Source: Pseudaquabacterium pictum
GTDB taxonomy: Bacteria > Pseudomonadota > Gammaproteobacteria > Burkholderiales > Burkholderiaceae_C
Reading direction: 5' to 3'
DNA: 64,000 bases
Assembly: GCF_005403045.1 (NCBI RefSeq)
Contig: NZ_BJCL01000001.1
Coordinates: forward strand, 62,001 to 126,000
In this document: in pieces, positions 27,122 to 36,332 of the stretch
Position numbering within the stretch: the first letter of the stretch is position 1
Layout: the number at the start of each line of letters is the position of its first letter
Translations under genes and position numbers: made by a program
The notes under the pieces: generated by a model
Seen by the model: only the letters and a program-made list of their open reading frames with translations
The model's database searches: none
Told to the model about the DNA's origin: nothing

Positions 27122-28269
27122 GCCGCGGCGGTGTCCAGCAGCAGGCCGGCCAGCATGCGCCGGTGGTGGCCGGCATCGCCGAACCAGGGCTGCAGCCACA
27201 GCGCCCGGCGCAGGTAGAGCTGGGCATCGCAATCCCAGGTGAAGCCGAAGCCGCCGTGGAACTGCACCGCCCGGTCGCCGGCCTGCACTGCGGCATCACC
27301 CGCCTCGGCCTTGGCCATGCGCAGGGCGATCTCGGCATCCCGGCCGTCGGCCAGCAGCGTGGCCGCGTGGTAGACGTGGGAGCGCACCCGCTCCAGCTGG
27401 CACAGGATGTCGGCGCAGCCATGCTTGAGCGCCTGGTAGCTGCCGATCTTGCGGCCGAAGGCGTTGCGGGTGTTCAGGTAGTCGACGGTGACGGCCAGTG
27501 CACCGGCGATGCCGCCCGCGGCCTCGGCTGCCGCCAGCAGCCAGGCGGCCTGGCGGATGGCCGGCAGCGCGCGCGCGGCAGCGTCGCCGGTGATCAACCG
27601 GTCGGCCGGCACCGTCAGGCCGTCCAGGGTCAGGCCGAAGCTGCGGCGGGTCTCGTCGATCACCGTCTCCCGCTGCAGGCGACCGGCCACGTCGGCCCGG
27701 GTCAGCAGCGCCAGCGCGGGGGCGCCGTTCAGTTGCACGCTGGCCAGCACCAGGTCGGCCACGGCGGCATCGGCCACCAGGGTCTTGCGGCCGCTGAGGG
27801 TGGCGGTGCCGCCCGCCAGCCGGGCCTGGCTCTGCAGCGCGGCCAGGTCCCAGTCGCCGTCGTCCTCGAACAGCGCCACCGAGCCCACCGCGCCGGTGGC
27901 CAGGCGCGGCAGCCAGTCGGCCTGCTGCGCGGTGCTGCCGCCAGCCAGCAGGCCCTGGATGGCCAGTTGGGTGGCGACAAACGGGGTGTGAAACAGGTGC
28001 CGGCCCAGCGGCTCGGCCAGCACCGCACAGGCGGCGATGCCCAGACCGCTGCCGCCATGGGTCTCGGGCACGGCGATGCCCAGCCAGCCCATGTCGACCA
28101 TGGCCTGCCAGTGGGCGGGGTCGAAGCCCGTGCTGTCGTCATGTGGGTTGCCGAAACGGGCGCGCACCGCGCTGCTGGGTGACTGGTCGCGGCAGAAGCT
28201 GGTGGCGGCTTCGAGGAGCATGGCCTGCTCGTCGCTGAAGGTGATGCGGGCGTTCAGGGTGGCGCTCAT
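27118..28269 (-). CDS. acyl-CoA dehydrogenase, second subunit of a pair
   Basis: A 383-residue acyl-CoA dehydrogenase-fold protein with the N-terminal FSDEQAMLLEAATSFCRDQ helix and the C-terminal QFHGGFGFTWDCD segment. Like the protein at 5745-6863 it lacks the usual EPGSGSD segment in the middle domain. The gene starts 4 bases after the larger dehydrogenase (28274-29467), so a heteromeric complex is likely. The start at 28269 is chosen because the ATG is the first one in the gap. Confidence 0.86.
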   Translation of the reverse strand: MSATLNARITFSDEQAMLLEAATSFCRDQSPSSAVRARFGNPHDDSTGFDPAHWQAMVDMGWLGIAVPETHGGSGLGIAACAVLAEPLGRHLFHTPFVATQLAIQGLLAGGSTAQQADWLPRLATGAVGSVALFEDDGDWDLAALQSQARLAGGTATLSGRKTLVADAAVADLVLASVQLNGAPALALLTRADVAGRLQRETVIDETRRSFGLTLDGLTVPADRLITGDAAARALPAIRQAAWLLAAAEAAGGIAGALAVTVDYLNTRNAFGRKIGSYQALKHGCADILCQLERVRSHVYHAATLLADGRDAEIALRMAKAEAGDAAVQAGDRAVQFHGGFGFTWDCDAQLYLRRALWLQPWFGDAGHHRRMLAGLLLDTAAA

Positions 28270-28273
28270 CACA

Positions 28274-29467
28274 TCAATCCTTGGGCAAGCCGAGCACCCG
28301 CTCGCCGACGATGTTGGCCTGGATCTGGCTGGGCCCGCCGCCGATGGTGGCGGCAAACGCGTTGAAGTAGCTGCGCTGCCACAGGCCGCCGTCCACCGCG
28401 GTGGCATCGCCCACCCAGCGGCCGGCGTTGGCGCCCTGCAGGCTGATGGCGAACTGCAGCAGCCGGCGGCTGTGTTCCGTCCAGCGCAGCTTCATCGACA
28501 GCGGAATGGCGTCGGGCCGCTCGCTGCACAGCGCCGGGATGTGGCCACGCGCGGCAGTGAGCTTGTCGCCCTGCGCCTCCGTGAGGAAGCGCACCAGCTG
28601 CTCACGCACCTGCGGGTCCTCGATGGCCGGGCGGCCGTCGCGCCGGGTGCGGCGGGCCAGTTCCACCACGTCGTCCACCCCCAGGTGCATGCGCGCCAGC
28701 CCACCGGCCTGGCCGCCGGCGGCGCCGCGCTCGAAGGTCAGCGTCTTCATCGCCACCGACCAGCCTTCGCCCTCGCGGCCCATCAGGCCGTCGGCCGGCA
28801 CGCGGGCGTTGTCGAAGAAGGTCTGGGTGAAGCCGTACTCGCCGGTGAGCTTGCGGATGGGCACGGTGCGGATGCCCGGCGCGTCCATCGGGATCAGGAA
28901 GAACGACAGGCCCGCATGCCGTTTGCTGCCGGGGTCGGTCCGCGCCAGCAGGATCATGTACTTGGCATAGCTGCCCAGGCTGGTCCAGATCTTGGCGCCG
29001 TTCAGGATGTAGTGGTCACCATCGCGCACGGCCTTGGTGGCGGTGGCGGCCAGGTCGCTGCCGTTGTCGGGCTCGGAGAAGCCCTGGCACCAGACATCGT
29101 CGCAGCTGAGCATGCCCCGGATGTAGCGCTGCTTCTGCTCTTCGGTGCCGATGGCCAGGATCAGCGGGCCGGCCCAGTTCAGGCCGATGGTGTTGGGCAC
29201 GAACGGGCACTTCTGCCGCGCCAGCTCGGCATTGACGATGTCCTGGTAGGCCTGCGGCCGTCCACCGCCCCCGTAGGCCTCGGGCCAGGCCATGCCCAGG
29301 TAGCCGGCCTCGTACAGCTTCTTCTGCCAGGCGCGCAGGTACTGGAACTGGGCATCGGTACCCACCTCCATGAAGCTCTCGGGCAGCAGGAAGTCGGGCT
29401 TGGGCGGGGTGTTGGCCTGCAGCCAGTTGGCCACCTGCTGGCGGAAGTCGTCCAGGTCGGTCGTCAT
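28274..29467 (-). CDS. acyl-CoA dehydrogenase, first subunit of a pair
   Basis: A 397-residue acyl-CoA dehydrogenase with a complete middle-domain motif QGFSEPDNGSDLAATATKA near residue 127, KIWTSLGSYA, and the C-terminal GGGPSQIQANIVGERVLGLP. The C-terminal motif belongs to the branch without the YEGT glutamate. Together with 27118-28269 and the crotonase at 29479-30252 it forms a leftward operon for beta-oxidation of an unidentified CoA ester. Confidence 0.9.
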   Translation of the reverse strand: MTTDLDDFRQQVANWLQANTPPKPDFLLPESFMEVGTDAQFQYLRAWQKKLYEAGYLGMAWPEAYGGGGRPQAYQDIVNAELARQKCPFVPNTIGLNWAGPLILAIGTEEQKQRYIRGMLSCDDVWCQGFSEPDNGSDLAATATKAVRDGDHYILNGAKIWTSLGSYAKYMILLARTDPGSKRHAGLSFFLIPMDAPGIRTVPIRKLTGEYGFTQTFFDNARVPADGLMGREGEGWSVAMKTLTFERGAAGGQAGGLARMHLGVDDVVELARRTRRDGRPAIEDPQVREQLVRFLTEAQGDKLTAARGHIPALCSERPDAIPLSMKLRWTEHSRRLLQFAISLQGANAGRWVGDATAVDGGLWQRSYFNAFAATIGGGPSQIQANIVGERVLGLPKD

Positions 29468-29478
29468 GGTGTGGTGCC

Positions 29479-30252
29479 TCAGGGCTTGATCCAGTTCGGC
29501 TTGCGCTTCTCCCGGAAGGCGGCCATGCCTTCGGCGGCCTCGGGGCTGCGGAACATGCGGGCGCTCCACTCGCTGGCCTCGGCGAAGGCGGTGTCGCGGT
29601 CCAGCGTGGGGATGCGGCGCACCAGCTTCTTGCACTCGCCCACGGCGATCGGACCGCCGGCGGCCAGTGTTGCCACCAGGGCATCCACCGTGGCCTGCAA
29701 CTGTGCGGCCGGCACGGCCTGGTGCGCCAGGCCGTAGCCCACCGCCTCGGTGCCGGAGAAGCGCTCGCCGGTCAGGAACAGCTTCATGCCGTGCAGCGGC
29801 CCCAGCTTGGGCAGGCACACCACCGAAATCACGGCCGGGATCACGCCGATCTTGACCTCGCTGAAGCTGTAAGGCGCCTCGTCGACGGTGATCACCAGGT
29901 CACAGGCGCCCACCAGGCCCAGGCCGCCGGCAAAGGCGGCGCCGTTGATGGCACCGATCACCGGCTTGGTGCAGTCCTGCATCAGCGCCAGCACCGTGGC
30001 CAGCGACACGCTTTGCTGGCCGTCGACCACCTGGCCGGGCGGGCTCTTCAGATCGGCACCGGCGCAGAAGGCGCTTCCGGCGCCGGTGAGCACGATGGCG
30101 CGCACCGCGTCGTCGGCCAGCGCGGCCTGCAGGTGGGCATGCAGTTCATTGACCAGCGCGGCCGACAGCGCATTGCGCTGCTCGGGGCGGTTCAGCGTGA
30201 TCCAGGCGGCGCCCTGGCGGACGGTGTAGAGCGTGGCAGTGGTGGCGGTCAT
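29479..30252 (-). CDS. enoyl-CoA hydratase, crotonase family
   Basis: A 257-residue crotonase. It shows NRPEQRNALS, GAGSAFCAGADL and NGAAFAGGLGLVGACD. SFSEVKIGVIPAVIS places a Glu at a catalytic position and resembles methylglutaconyl-CoA hydratases (LiuC) more than PaaG. Hydration of an enoyl-CoA is the likely reaction. The start at 30252 is the first ATG of the divergent gap. It leads the operon with the FadE pair and EamA transporter. Confidence 0.85.
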   Translation of the reverse strand: MTATTATLYTVRQGAAWITLNRPEQRNALSAALVNELHAHLQAALADDAVRAIVLTGAGSAFCAGADLKSPPGQVVDGQQSVSLATVLALMQDCTKPVIGAINGAAFAGGLGLVGACDLVITVDEAPYSFSEVKIGVIPAVISVVCLPKLGPLHGMKLFLTGERFSGTEAVGYGLAHQAVPAAQLQATVDALVATLAAGGPIAVGECKKLVRRIPTLDRDTAFAEASEWSARMFRSPEAAEGMAAFREKRKPNWIKP

Positions 30253-30396
30253 CGGGTCGGGCAGGGCAGGGTGGACGGGCCGGTTGGCCCCCGCATCATC
30301 TTCCATGGCACGCGCCCGGGCAGGTGTCACAGCCGGAACAGTCGGCCCCCGGGCCTGCCCTGACACTGGCAGGCCCCGCCGCTTTCCTGGTCCACC

Positions 30397-31386
30397 GTGC
30401 CCGCTGACACCCTGCATCCCACCGCGCAAACCCCAGGCCTCGCCTCGATCGACGCCGTCACCGCGTCGCTGGCCAGCGTGGGCTACATCGCCACCCGGCC
30501 CATCGCCACCGCGGTGTACCTGGCCCACCACCTGCGCAAGCCGGTGCTGATCGAAGGCCCCGCCGGCGTGGGCAAGACCGACCTGGCGGTGTCGATCGCC
30601 AAGTCGCTGCAGCACGCGCTGATCCGCCTGCAGTGCTACGAGGGCCTGGACGACAGCCGCGCGCTGTATGAGTGGAAGTACGGCAAGCAGCTGCTCTACA
30701 CCCAGATCCTGAAGGAAAAGATCGGCCACCTGATCGGCGACAGCGACACGCTGGACGGTGCCTTCACCAAGCTGGCCGGCTTCCAGGACCTGTTCTTCAG
30801 CCGCGAGTTCCTGCAACCGCGCCCGCTGCTGCAGGCGATGGAGCAGCCCGGCGGCAGCGTGCTGCTGATCGACGAGATCGACAAGAGCGAAGAATCCTTC
30901 GAGGCCCTGCTGCTGGAGGTGCTGGCCGACTACCAGGTGACCATCCCCGAGATCGGCACCATCAGCGCCCAGGTGCCGCCGCTGGTCATCCTCACGTCCA
31001 ACAACACCCGCGAGCTGGGCGATGCGCTCAAGCGCCGCTGCCTGCACCTGCACATCGGCTACCCCGACGCGGTGCTGGAGCAGCGGGTGCTGCGCGCCCG
31101 TGTGCCCGGCCTGCCGGAGCAGCTGCTGGGCCAGCTGGTGGCCTTCATCCAGCTGCTGCGGCTGCAGAACATCCGCAAGCCGCCGTCGATGGCCGAATCG
31201 GTGGACTGGGCCCGCACCCTGCTGCTGCTGCATGCCGACGCGCTGGACGAAGCCCTGGTGCGCGACACGCTGAACGTGCTGCTCAAGCGCGAGACCGACA
31301 TCCAGGAAGTGCAGGGCACGCTGGGCCAGCTGGCCCAGGCGGCTGTGCAGGCCGCCGCCCAACCCGCGGCCCGGGCACCGGCCTGA
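30397..31386 (+). CDS. MoxR-family AAA+ ATPase, CoxD-like
   Basis: A 329-residue MoxR ATPase with Walker A GPAGVGKT (Lys60), Walker B VLLIDEIDKSE, and a sensor 1 segment ILTSNNTRELGDALKRRC. MoxR ATPases work with VWA-domain partners to insert metals or remodel enzymes, for example CoxD for CO dehydrogenase. The start is a GTG at 30397; no upstream codon is better. The VWA partner follows at 2 bases. Confidence 0.87.
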   Translation: MPADTLHPTAQTPGLASIDAVTASLASVGYIATRPIATAVYLAHHLRKPVLIEGPAGVGKTDLAVSIAKSLQHALIRLQCYEGLDDSRALYEWKYGKQLLYTQILKEKIGHLIGDSDTLDGAFTKLAGFQDLFFSREFLQPRPLLQAMEQPGGSVLLIDEIDKSEESFEALLLEVLADYQVTIPEIGTISAQVPPLVILTSNNTRELGDALKRRCLHLHIGYPDAVLEQRVLRARVPGLPEQLLGQLVAFIQLLRLQNIRKPPSMAESVDWARTLLLLHADALDEALVRDTLNVLLKRETDIQEVQGTLGQLAQAAVQAAAQPAARAPA

Positions 31387-31388
31387 CC

Positions 31389-32807
31389 GTGGCCCGCGAA
31401 CTGGGCCTGCAGGGCATCGACCACCAGCTGGCCGGCTTCGTGCGCGCGCTGCGCGCCGCCGGTGCCGAGGCCTCGGTGGCCGAGGCCATCGACGCCGCCC
31501 GCGCCGTGGCCCTGGTGGGCTATGCCGACCGCGAGACGCTGAAGTCCAGCCTGTCGGTGGCGCTGGCCAAGTCGGAAGAAGAGAAGGCCATCTGCGACGA
31601 AGTGTTCGAGCTGTATTTCCGCGTGCCCGAACGCGGCCAGGATGCCGAACAGTCTGCCGATGGCGACGGGTCTGACGGCGAGCAGCCGCCCGCGCCGCGC
31701 ACCGGCGATGCCGAGGTTGACGCACTGCTCGACCTGGCCGAACAGCAGGCCGCCGGCGACCCCGGCGCCATGGCGGCCGCGCTGCAGCGCGCCGGCCAGA
31801 AGGCGGGCGTGGACGACATCCGCTTCCAGTCGCAGACCGCCTTCCTGACCCGCCAGCTGCTGGAGGCCATGGGCATCCGCAAGCTGGAGCAGCAACAGCA
31901 GCAGCTGGAAGCCGGCGCTGAAGGCGAAGAGGGCGAGCAAGGCGAAGCCGGCACCGCGCTGCGCCAGACCCTGGCCGCCGCCCGTGCCCGGCTGCAGCGC
32001 CAGGCCCGCGCCCATGTGGAGCAGCGCTTCGCCTTGTTCGGCAAGCCGGCCACCGAGGCCTTCATGGCCGAGGTGGCGGTGCAGCGGCCGCTGGGCCGCA
32101 TGAGCCCGGCCGACATGGACCGCATGAAGACGGCGGTGGCCCGCATGGCCAAGCGCCTGGCCCAGCGCCACAGCCACCGCCGCCGCATCACCCTGCGCGG
32201 CCAGCTGGACCTGCGCCGCACCATCCGCGCCAACGCCGGCCATGACGGCGTGCCGGTCAAGCTGCACTTCAAGCACAAGCGGGTCGACAAGCCGCGCATC
32301 GTGGCGGTGTGCGATGTGTCGGGCTCGGTGGCGGCGCATGTGCGCTTCCTGCTGCTGTTTTTGTATGCGCTGCAGGGCACGGTGGCCGATCTCCGGGCCT
32401 TCGCCTTCAGCAACCGGCTGCGCGACGTGGGCCCGCCGCTGGAGACGCTGCCCTTCGACGACGCCATGGCCCTGATCCTGAAGGAAGTGGGCGGTGGCAG
32501 CACCGACTACGGCCAGGCCTGGCAGGACCTGTACGACCAGCATTGGCAGCTCATCGACGGCCGCACCACGGTGCTGGTGCTGGGCGATGGCCGCAGCAAC
32601 ATGACCAACCCGCGGCTCGACCTGTTCGGCGAGCTGGCCGCCCGCGCCAAGCGGGTGGTGTGGCTCAGCCCCGAGGGCGAGGGCCGCTGGGGCACCGGCG
32701 ACAGCGCGCTGCTGCAGTACCGGCCGTTCTGCACCCATTTGGGCCATGCAGCGACGGCGGCCGATCTGGAGCGGGCGATCGACGAGGCGCTCTCCGCCTA
32801 CGGCTGA
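31389..32807 (+). CDS. VWA-domain protein, CoxE-like partner of MoxR ATPase
   Basis: A 472-residue soluble protein. The middle part is charged, with a Gln-rich stretch near residue 170. The C-terminal VWA domain has an intact metal-ion site DVSGS (Asp309, Ser311, Ser313) and a later GGGSTDYG. It begins at GTG 31389, two bases after the ATPase. MoxR/VWA pairs act as chaperones for particular target enzymes; here the surrounding genes are acyl-CoA enzymes, but the target is unknown. Confidence 0.87.
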   Translation: MARELGLQGIDHQLAGFVRALRAAGAEASVAEAIDAARAVALVGYADRETLKSSLSVALAKSEEEKAICDEVFELYFRVPERGQDAEQSADGDGSDGEQPPAPRTGDAEVDALLDLAEQQAAGDPGAMAAALQRAGQKAGVDDIRFQSQTAFLTRQLLEAMGIRKLEQQQQQLEAGAEGEEGEQGEAGTALRQTLAAARARLQRQARAHVEQRFALFGKPATEAFMAEVAVQRPLGRMSPADMDRMKTAVARMAKRLAQRHSHRRRITLRGQLDLRRTIRANAGHDGVPVKLHFKHKRVDKPRIVAVCDVSGSVAAHVRFLLLFLYALQGTVADLRAFAFSNRLRDVGPPLETLPFDDAMALILKEVGGGSTDYGQAWQDLYDQHWQLIDGRTTVLVLGDGRSNMTNPRLDLFGELAARAKRVVWLSPEGEGRWGTGDSALLQYRPFCTHLGHAATAADLERAIDEALSAYG

Positions 32808-32843
32808 CCGCGACACGACAACAACGACCCGGAGACAACGACG

Positions 32844-33755
32844 ATGGCAACCTTCAACCCCCGCGCCATCCTGGCCGGCAACGAGCCCGGCGCCTGGAGC
32901 GCGCCGGTGCCGATCACCTACGACCAGCGCGATGTGCTGCTGTACGCGGTGGGCATCGGCTGCAGCGACCTGCGCTTCACCTACGAAGGGCATCCCCAGT
33001 TCGCGGTCTTCCCCAGCTTCGCCATCCGCTGGGGCAGCGCTGGCCTGCAGATCGACCGCACGGCGGTGCCGTCGTCGCCCGGGCCGCTGATGATCGACGC
33101 CGAGCGCTGCATCGAGCAGCTTGCGCCGTTGCCCGTGCCCGTGGGGATCGGCGCCGACAAGGCCACGACCGTGCAGGTGCGCAGCCGCTTGCTGGCGGTG
33201 CACCCCCGCGGCAAGGGCGGCGCCTTCACCGAGTTCGAGACCGAGGTGCTGGATGGCGCCGGCACCGTGTGCATGCGCATCACCACCGGCCTGTTCCAGC
33301 GTGGCGTCGCGGCGCTGGGCGACATCGCGCCGTTCGAGGGCGCGGGCACCACCCGCTCGGTGAAGACCGAGGTGCCGCAGCGCCCGGCCGACGTGACCGC
33401 CAGCATCCGCATCGCCGACAACCAGGCGGCGCTGTACCGGCTGTCGGGCGACTACAACCCGCTGCACATCGACCCCGAATCGGCGAAGTTCGGCGGCTTT
33501 CCGGCGCCCATCCTGCACGGGCTGTGCACCTATGGACACACCGCCCAGTTGCTGACGGCCACCGTCTGCGGCGGCGACCCGGCACGCTTCGGCGCGCTGC
33601 GCGGGCGCTTCTCGGCGCCGGTGTATCCCGGCGACACCCTGCAGGTGCTGGGCTGGCAGGACCGGCCCGGCCGCCTGACCATCGAGGCGCGGGTGCAGGG
33701 CGGCGTCGCGGGCGACCGCACCGTCTTCAACAACGCCTTCTTCGAACACCGCTGA
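32844..33755 (+). CDS. MaoC-type enoyl-CoA hydratase 2
   Basis: A 303-residue double hot-dog protein. The C-terminal half has the hydratase 2 motif SGDYNPLHIDPESAKFGGF with the catalytic Asp and His, then HG. The N-terminal half (residues 1-160) lacks it, as in the fungal and human MFE-2 hydratases. It hydrates trans-2-enoyl-CoA to the (R)-3-hydroxy product. Start behind CCGGAGAC, 36 bases after the VWA gene and 20 before the next crotonase. Confidence 0.86.
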   Translation: MATFNPRAILAGNEPGAWSAPVPITYDQRDVLLYAVGIGCSDLRFTYEGHPQFAVFPSFAIRWGSAGLQIDRTAVPSSPGPLMIDAERCIEQLAPLPVPVGIGADKATTVQVRSRLLAVHPRGKGGAFTEFETEVLDGAGTVCMRITTGLFQRGVAALGDIAPFEGAGTTRSVKTEVPQRPADVTASIRIADNQAALYRLSGDYNPLHIDPESAKFGGFPAPILHGLCTYGHTAQLLTATVCGGDPARFGALRGRFSAPVYPGDTLQVLGWQDRPGRLTIEARVQGGVAGDRTVFNNAFFEHR

Positions 33756-33775
33756 ACACCGCTGAGGAGACACGC

Positions 33776-34600
33776 ATGGCCCAAGACATCGACACCGGCA
33801 CGCAAGACCTGCTGGCCACGCTGGACACCGGCGTGCTGACGCTGACGCTGAACCGCCCCGACGCGCGCAACGCGATGTCCAAGGCGATGAACCAGGCGCT
33901 GCAGGAGCAACTGGCTGCCGCGGAGTTCAACCACGATGTGAAGTGCATCGTGCTGACCGGCGCCGGCAAGGGCTTCTGTGCCGGCGGCGACGTCAAGGGC
34001 ATGGCGGCCAGCGGCGACGGCACGGTGGGCGCACAGACCATCGACCAGGCCATCCACCGCCAGCGGGTCAACCAGCGCGCCACCGCCGGCAAGCTGTTCA
34101 AGATGCCCAAGCCCACGCTGGCGGCGCTGCCCGGCGCGGCCGCTGGCGCCGGCCTGGCACTGGCCCTGGCCTGTGACCTGCGCATCATGGCCAGCAGCGC
34201 GATCATGACCACCGCGTTTGCCAAGGTCGGTTTCTCGGGCGACTACGGCGGCACCTACTTCCTCACCCAGCTGGTGGGTTCGGCCAAGGCGCGGGAGATG
34301 TACTACCTCAGCGACCGCATCGGCGCCGACGAGGCGCTGCGCCTGGGCCTGACCAACTGGGTCTGCGCGCCCGAGGACCTGGCCGCCAAAACCCGCGAGA
34401 TCGCGCTGCGCCTGGCCAACGGCCCCAGCGTGGCCTACCGCTACATGAAGGAGAACCTGAACCGCGCCATGGCGGGTGACGTGGACGACTGCCTGGACCT
34501 GGAGGCCACCCACCACATCCACTGCGGCCAGACCGAAGACCACCGCGAGGCCACCAAGGCCTTCGTCGAAAAACGCGAACCCGTGTTCAAGGGACGTTGA
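33776..34600 (+). CDS. enoyl-CoA hydratase/isomerase family protein
   Basis: A 274-residue crotonase with NRPDARNAMS, GAGKGFCAGGDV and PGAAAGAGLALALACD. The segment AFAKVGFSGDYGGTYFL has Asp but no Glu, the pattern of isomerase-like members. The ATG at 33776 has a GAGGAGA site. With the acyl-CoA synthetase 3 bases downstream and MaoC upstream it forms a rightward acyl-CoA operon. Confidence 0.84.
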   Translation: MAQDIDTGTQDLLATLDTGVLTLTLNRPDARNAMSKAMNQALQEQLAAAEFNHDVKCIVLTGAGKGFCAGGDVKGMAASGDGTVGAQTIDQAIHRQRVNQRATAGKLFKMPKPTLAALPGAAAGAGLALALACDLRIMASSAIMTTAFAKVGFSGDYGGTYFLTQLVGSAKAREMYYLSDRIGADEALRLGLTNWVCAPEDLAAKTREIALRLANGPSVAYRYMKENLNRAMAGDVDDCLDLEATHHIHCGQTEDHREATKAFVEKREPVFKGR

Positions 34601-34603
34601 GCG

Positions 34604-36310
34604 ATGAACCCCGTCCGCGCCCAGGCCATCGCCGAACTGACCGCCCCCGGCCAGCCCTACGAACTGCGCGAGCAGGTGCTCAACGGCCGCCGGCTGCGCA
34701 CCTTCGTCAACGCACCGGCTTCACTGCGGGTGCTGTTCGAAAGCACCACCAGCGAGCTGTCCTGCATCACCTACCTGGACGAACACTTCAGCTTCGCCCA
34801 GGCCTGGGCGGCGGCCGCGCGCATCGGCCATGTGCTGGTGCATGACTGCGGCGTGCGGCCCGGCGACCGGGTGGCGATCTCGATGCGCAACTACCCCGAA
34901 TGGATGCTGGCCTTCAACGCCGCCACGTCCATCGGCGCGGTGGCGGTGGCGATGAATGCCCACTGGCAGGCCGACGAGATGGCTTACGGCCTGCAGGACA
35001 GCGGCGCCAAGGTGCTGATCGCCGACCAGGAGCGGCTGGACCGGGTGGCGGCCTGCGGCGACCTGCCCGGGCTGCGGGTGCTGGCCGTGCGGCCGAGCAA
35101 GCCGCTGGCCGCCGGCGTGCGCAACCTGGCCGACCTGACCGCGGCAGCCGGCGAGGTGCCGATGCCGCCGGTGGACATCCAGCCCGACGACCCGGCCACC
35201 ATCCTCTACACCTCGGGCTCGACCGGCCACCCCAAGGGCGTGCTCAGCAGCCACCGCAACATCGTCAGCGCGCTGATGTCCTGGGAGCTGGACCGGTTCA
35301 TCGGCGAGAAGGTGACCGGCATCGTGCCGCCGGCGCCTGCCGTGCAGCCGGGCACGCTGCTGGCGGTGCCGTTGTTCCATGTCACCGGCCTGCATGCCAG
35401 CTACCTGGCCGGGTTTCGCGCCCAGCGGCGGCTGGTGGCCATGTACCGCTGGGATGTGGAGGAGGCCGCCCGCCTGATCGACCACCACCAGCTCAGCTCG
35501 ATGATCGGTCCGGCGGCCGTGACAGGCGATCTGCTGCGCCTGGCGCAAGCCGGCAAGTACAGCCTCGCCAGCCTGCAGATCGTGGGCGGCGGTGGTGCGC
35601 CGCGCGCGCCCGAGCAGGTGCGCCAGATCGGCAAGAGCTTCACCCAGGCCCTGCCCGGCACCGGCTGGGGCATGACCGAGACCAATGCCATCGGCTGCGG
35701 CATCGGCGGGCAGGATTACCTGGACCGGCCGGCCAGCTCGGGCCGCAGCGCGGTGGTGCTGGACCTCCGGGTGATCGACGACGCCGGCCAGCCACTGCCG
35801 GCCGGCGAGCGCGGTGAACTGCTGGTGCGCGGCGCGTCGCTGTTCCAGGGCTACTGGAACCGGCCCGATGCCAATGCCCAGGTCTTCATCCCCGATGCCG
35901 ACGGCGCCTGGTTCCGCACCGGCGACGTGGCCTATTTCGACGACGAGGGCTTCATCTTCATCGTCGACCGCATCAAGGACCTGATCATCCGCGGCGGCGA
36001 GAACATCGGCTGCGGCCAGGTGGAAGCTGCATTGCTGATGCATCCGCAGGTGCATGAAGCCGCGGTGTATGCGGTGCCCGACGAGCGCCTGGGCGAGGAA
36101 GTCGGCGCCACGGTGCATGGTGACCCGGCGCTGGATGTGGATGCGCTGCGCGACTTCCTGGCCCAGCACCTGGCCAAGTTCGAGCTGCCGCGCTACATCC
36201 TGAAGTCCGACGAGCCGCTGCCGCGCACGCCCTCGGGCAAGGTGCTGAAGCGGCAGATCCGCCAGGCGGCGCTGGCGCAGCTGCAGCCGGGCGCGCCCGG
36301 CGGCGCGTGA
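34604..36310 (+). CDS. AMP-dependent acyl-CoA synthetase
   Basis: A 568-residue ANL-superfamily enzyme with the P-loop TILYTSGSTGHPKGV, the A5 region GTGWGMTETNA, the hinge Asp/YFDDEGFIFIVDRIKD, and the C-terminal catalytic Lys in TPSGKVLKR. It activates a carboxylic acid with ATP and CoA. As the gene follows the crotonase at 3 bases, it probably supplies the CoA ester for this operon. The acid is not deducible. Confidence 0.88.
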   Translation: MNPVRAQAIAELTAPGQPYELREQVLNGRRLRTFVNAPASLRVLFESTTSELSCITYLDEHFSFAQAWAAAARIGHVLVHDCGVRPGDRVAISMRNYPEWMLAFNAATSIGAVAVAMNAHWQADEMAYGLQDSGAKVLIADQERLDRVAACGDLPGLRVLAVRPSKPLAAGVRNLADLTAAAGEVPMPPVDIQPDDPATILYTSGSTGHPKGVLSSHRNIVSALMSWELDRFIGEKVTGIVPPAPAVQPGTLLAVPLFHVTGLHASYLAGFRAQRRLVAMYRWDVEEAARLIDHHQLSSMIGPAAVTGDLLRLAQAGKYSLASLQIVGGGGAPRAPEQVRQIGKSFTQALPGTGWGMTETNAIGCGIGGQDYLDRPASSGRSAVVLDLRVIDDAGQPLPAGERGELLVRGASLFQGYWNRPDANAQVFIPDADGAWFRTGDVAYFDDEGFIFIVDRIKDLIIRGGENIGCGQVEAALLMHPQVHEAAVYAVPDERLGEEVGATVHGDPALDVDALRDFLAQHLAKFELPRYILKSDEPLPRTPSGKVLKRQIRQAALAQLQPGAPGGA

Positions 36311-36332
36311 CGCTGGTGACCGACATCGGCGC

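Noticed and set aside
33744-33763. 10-bp tandem duplication at the MaoC gene stop codon
   Set aside because: GAACACCGCT occurs twice and repeats the stop; a small slippage event without functional effect.
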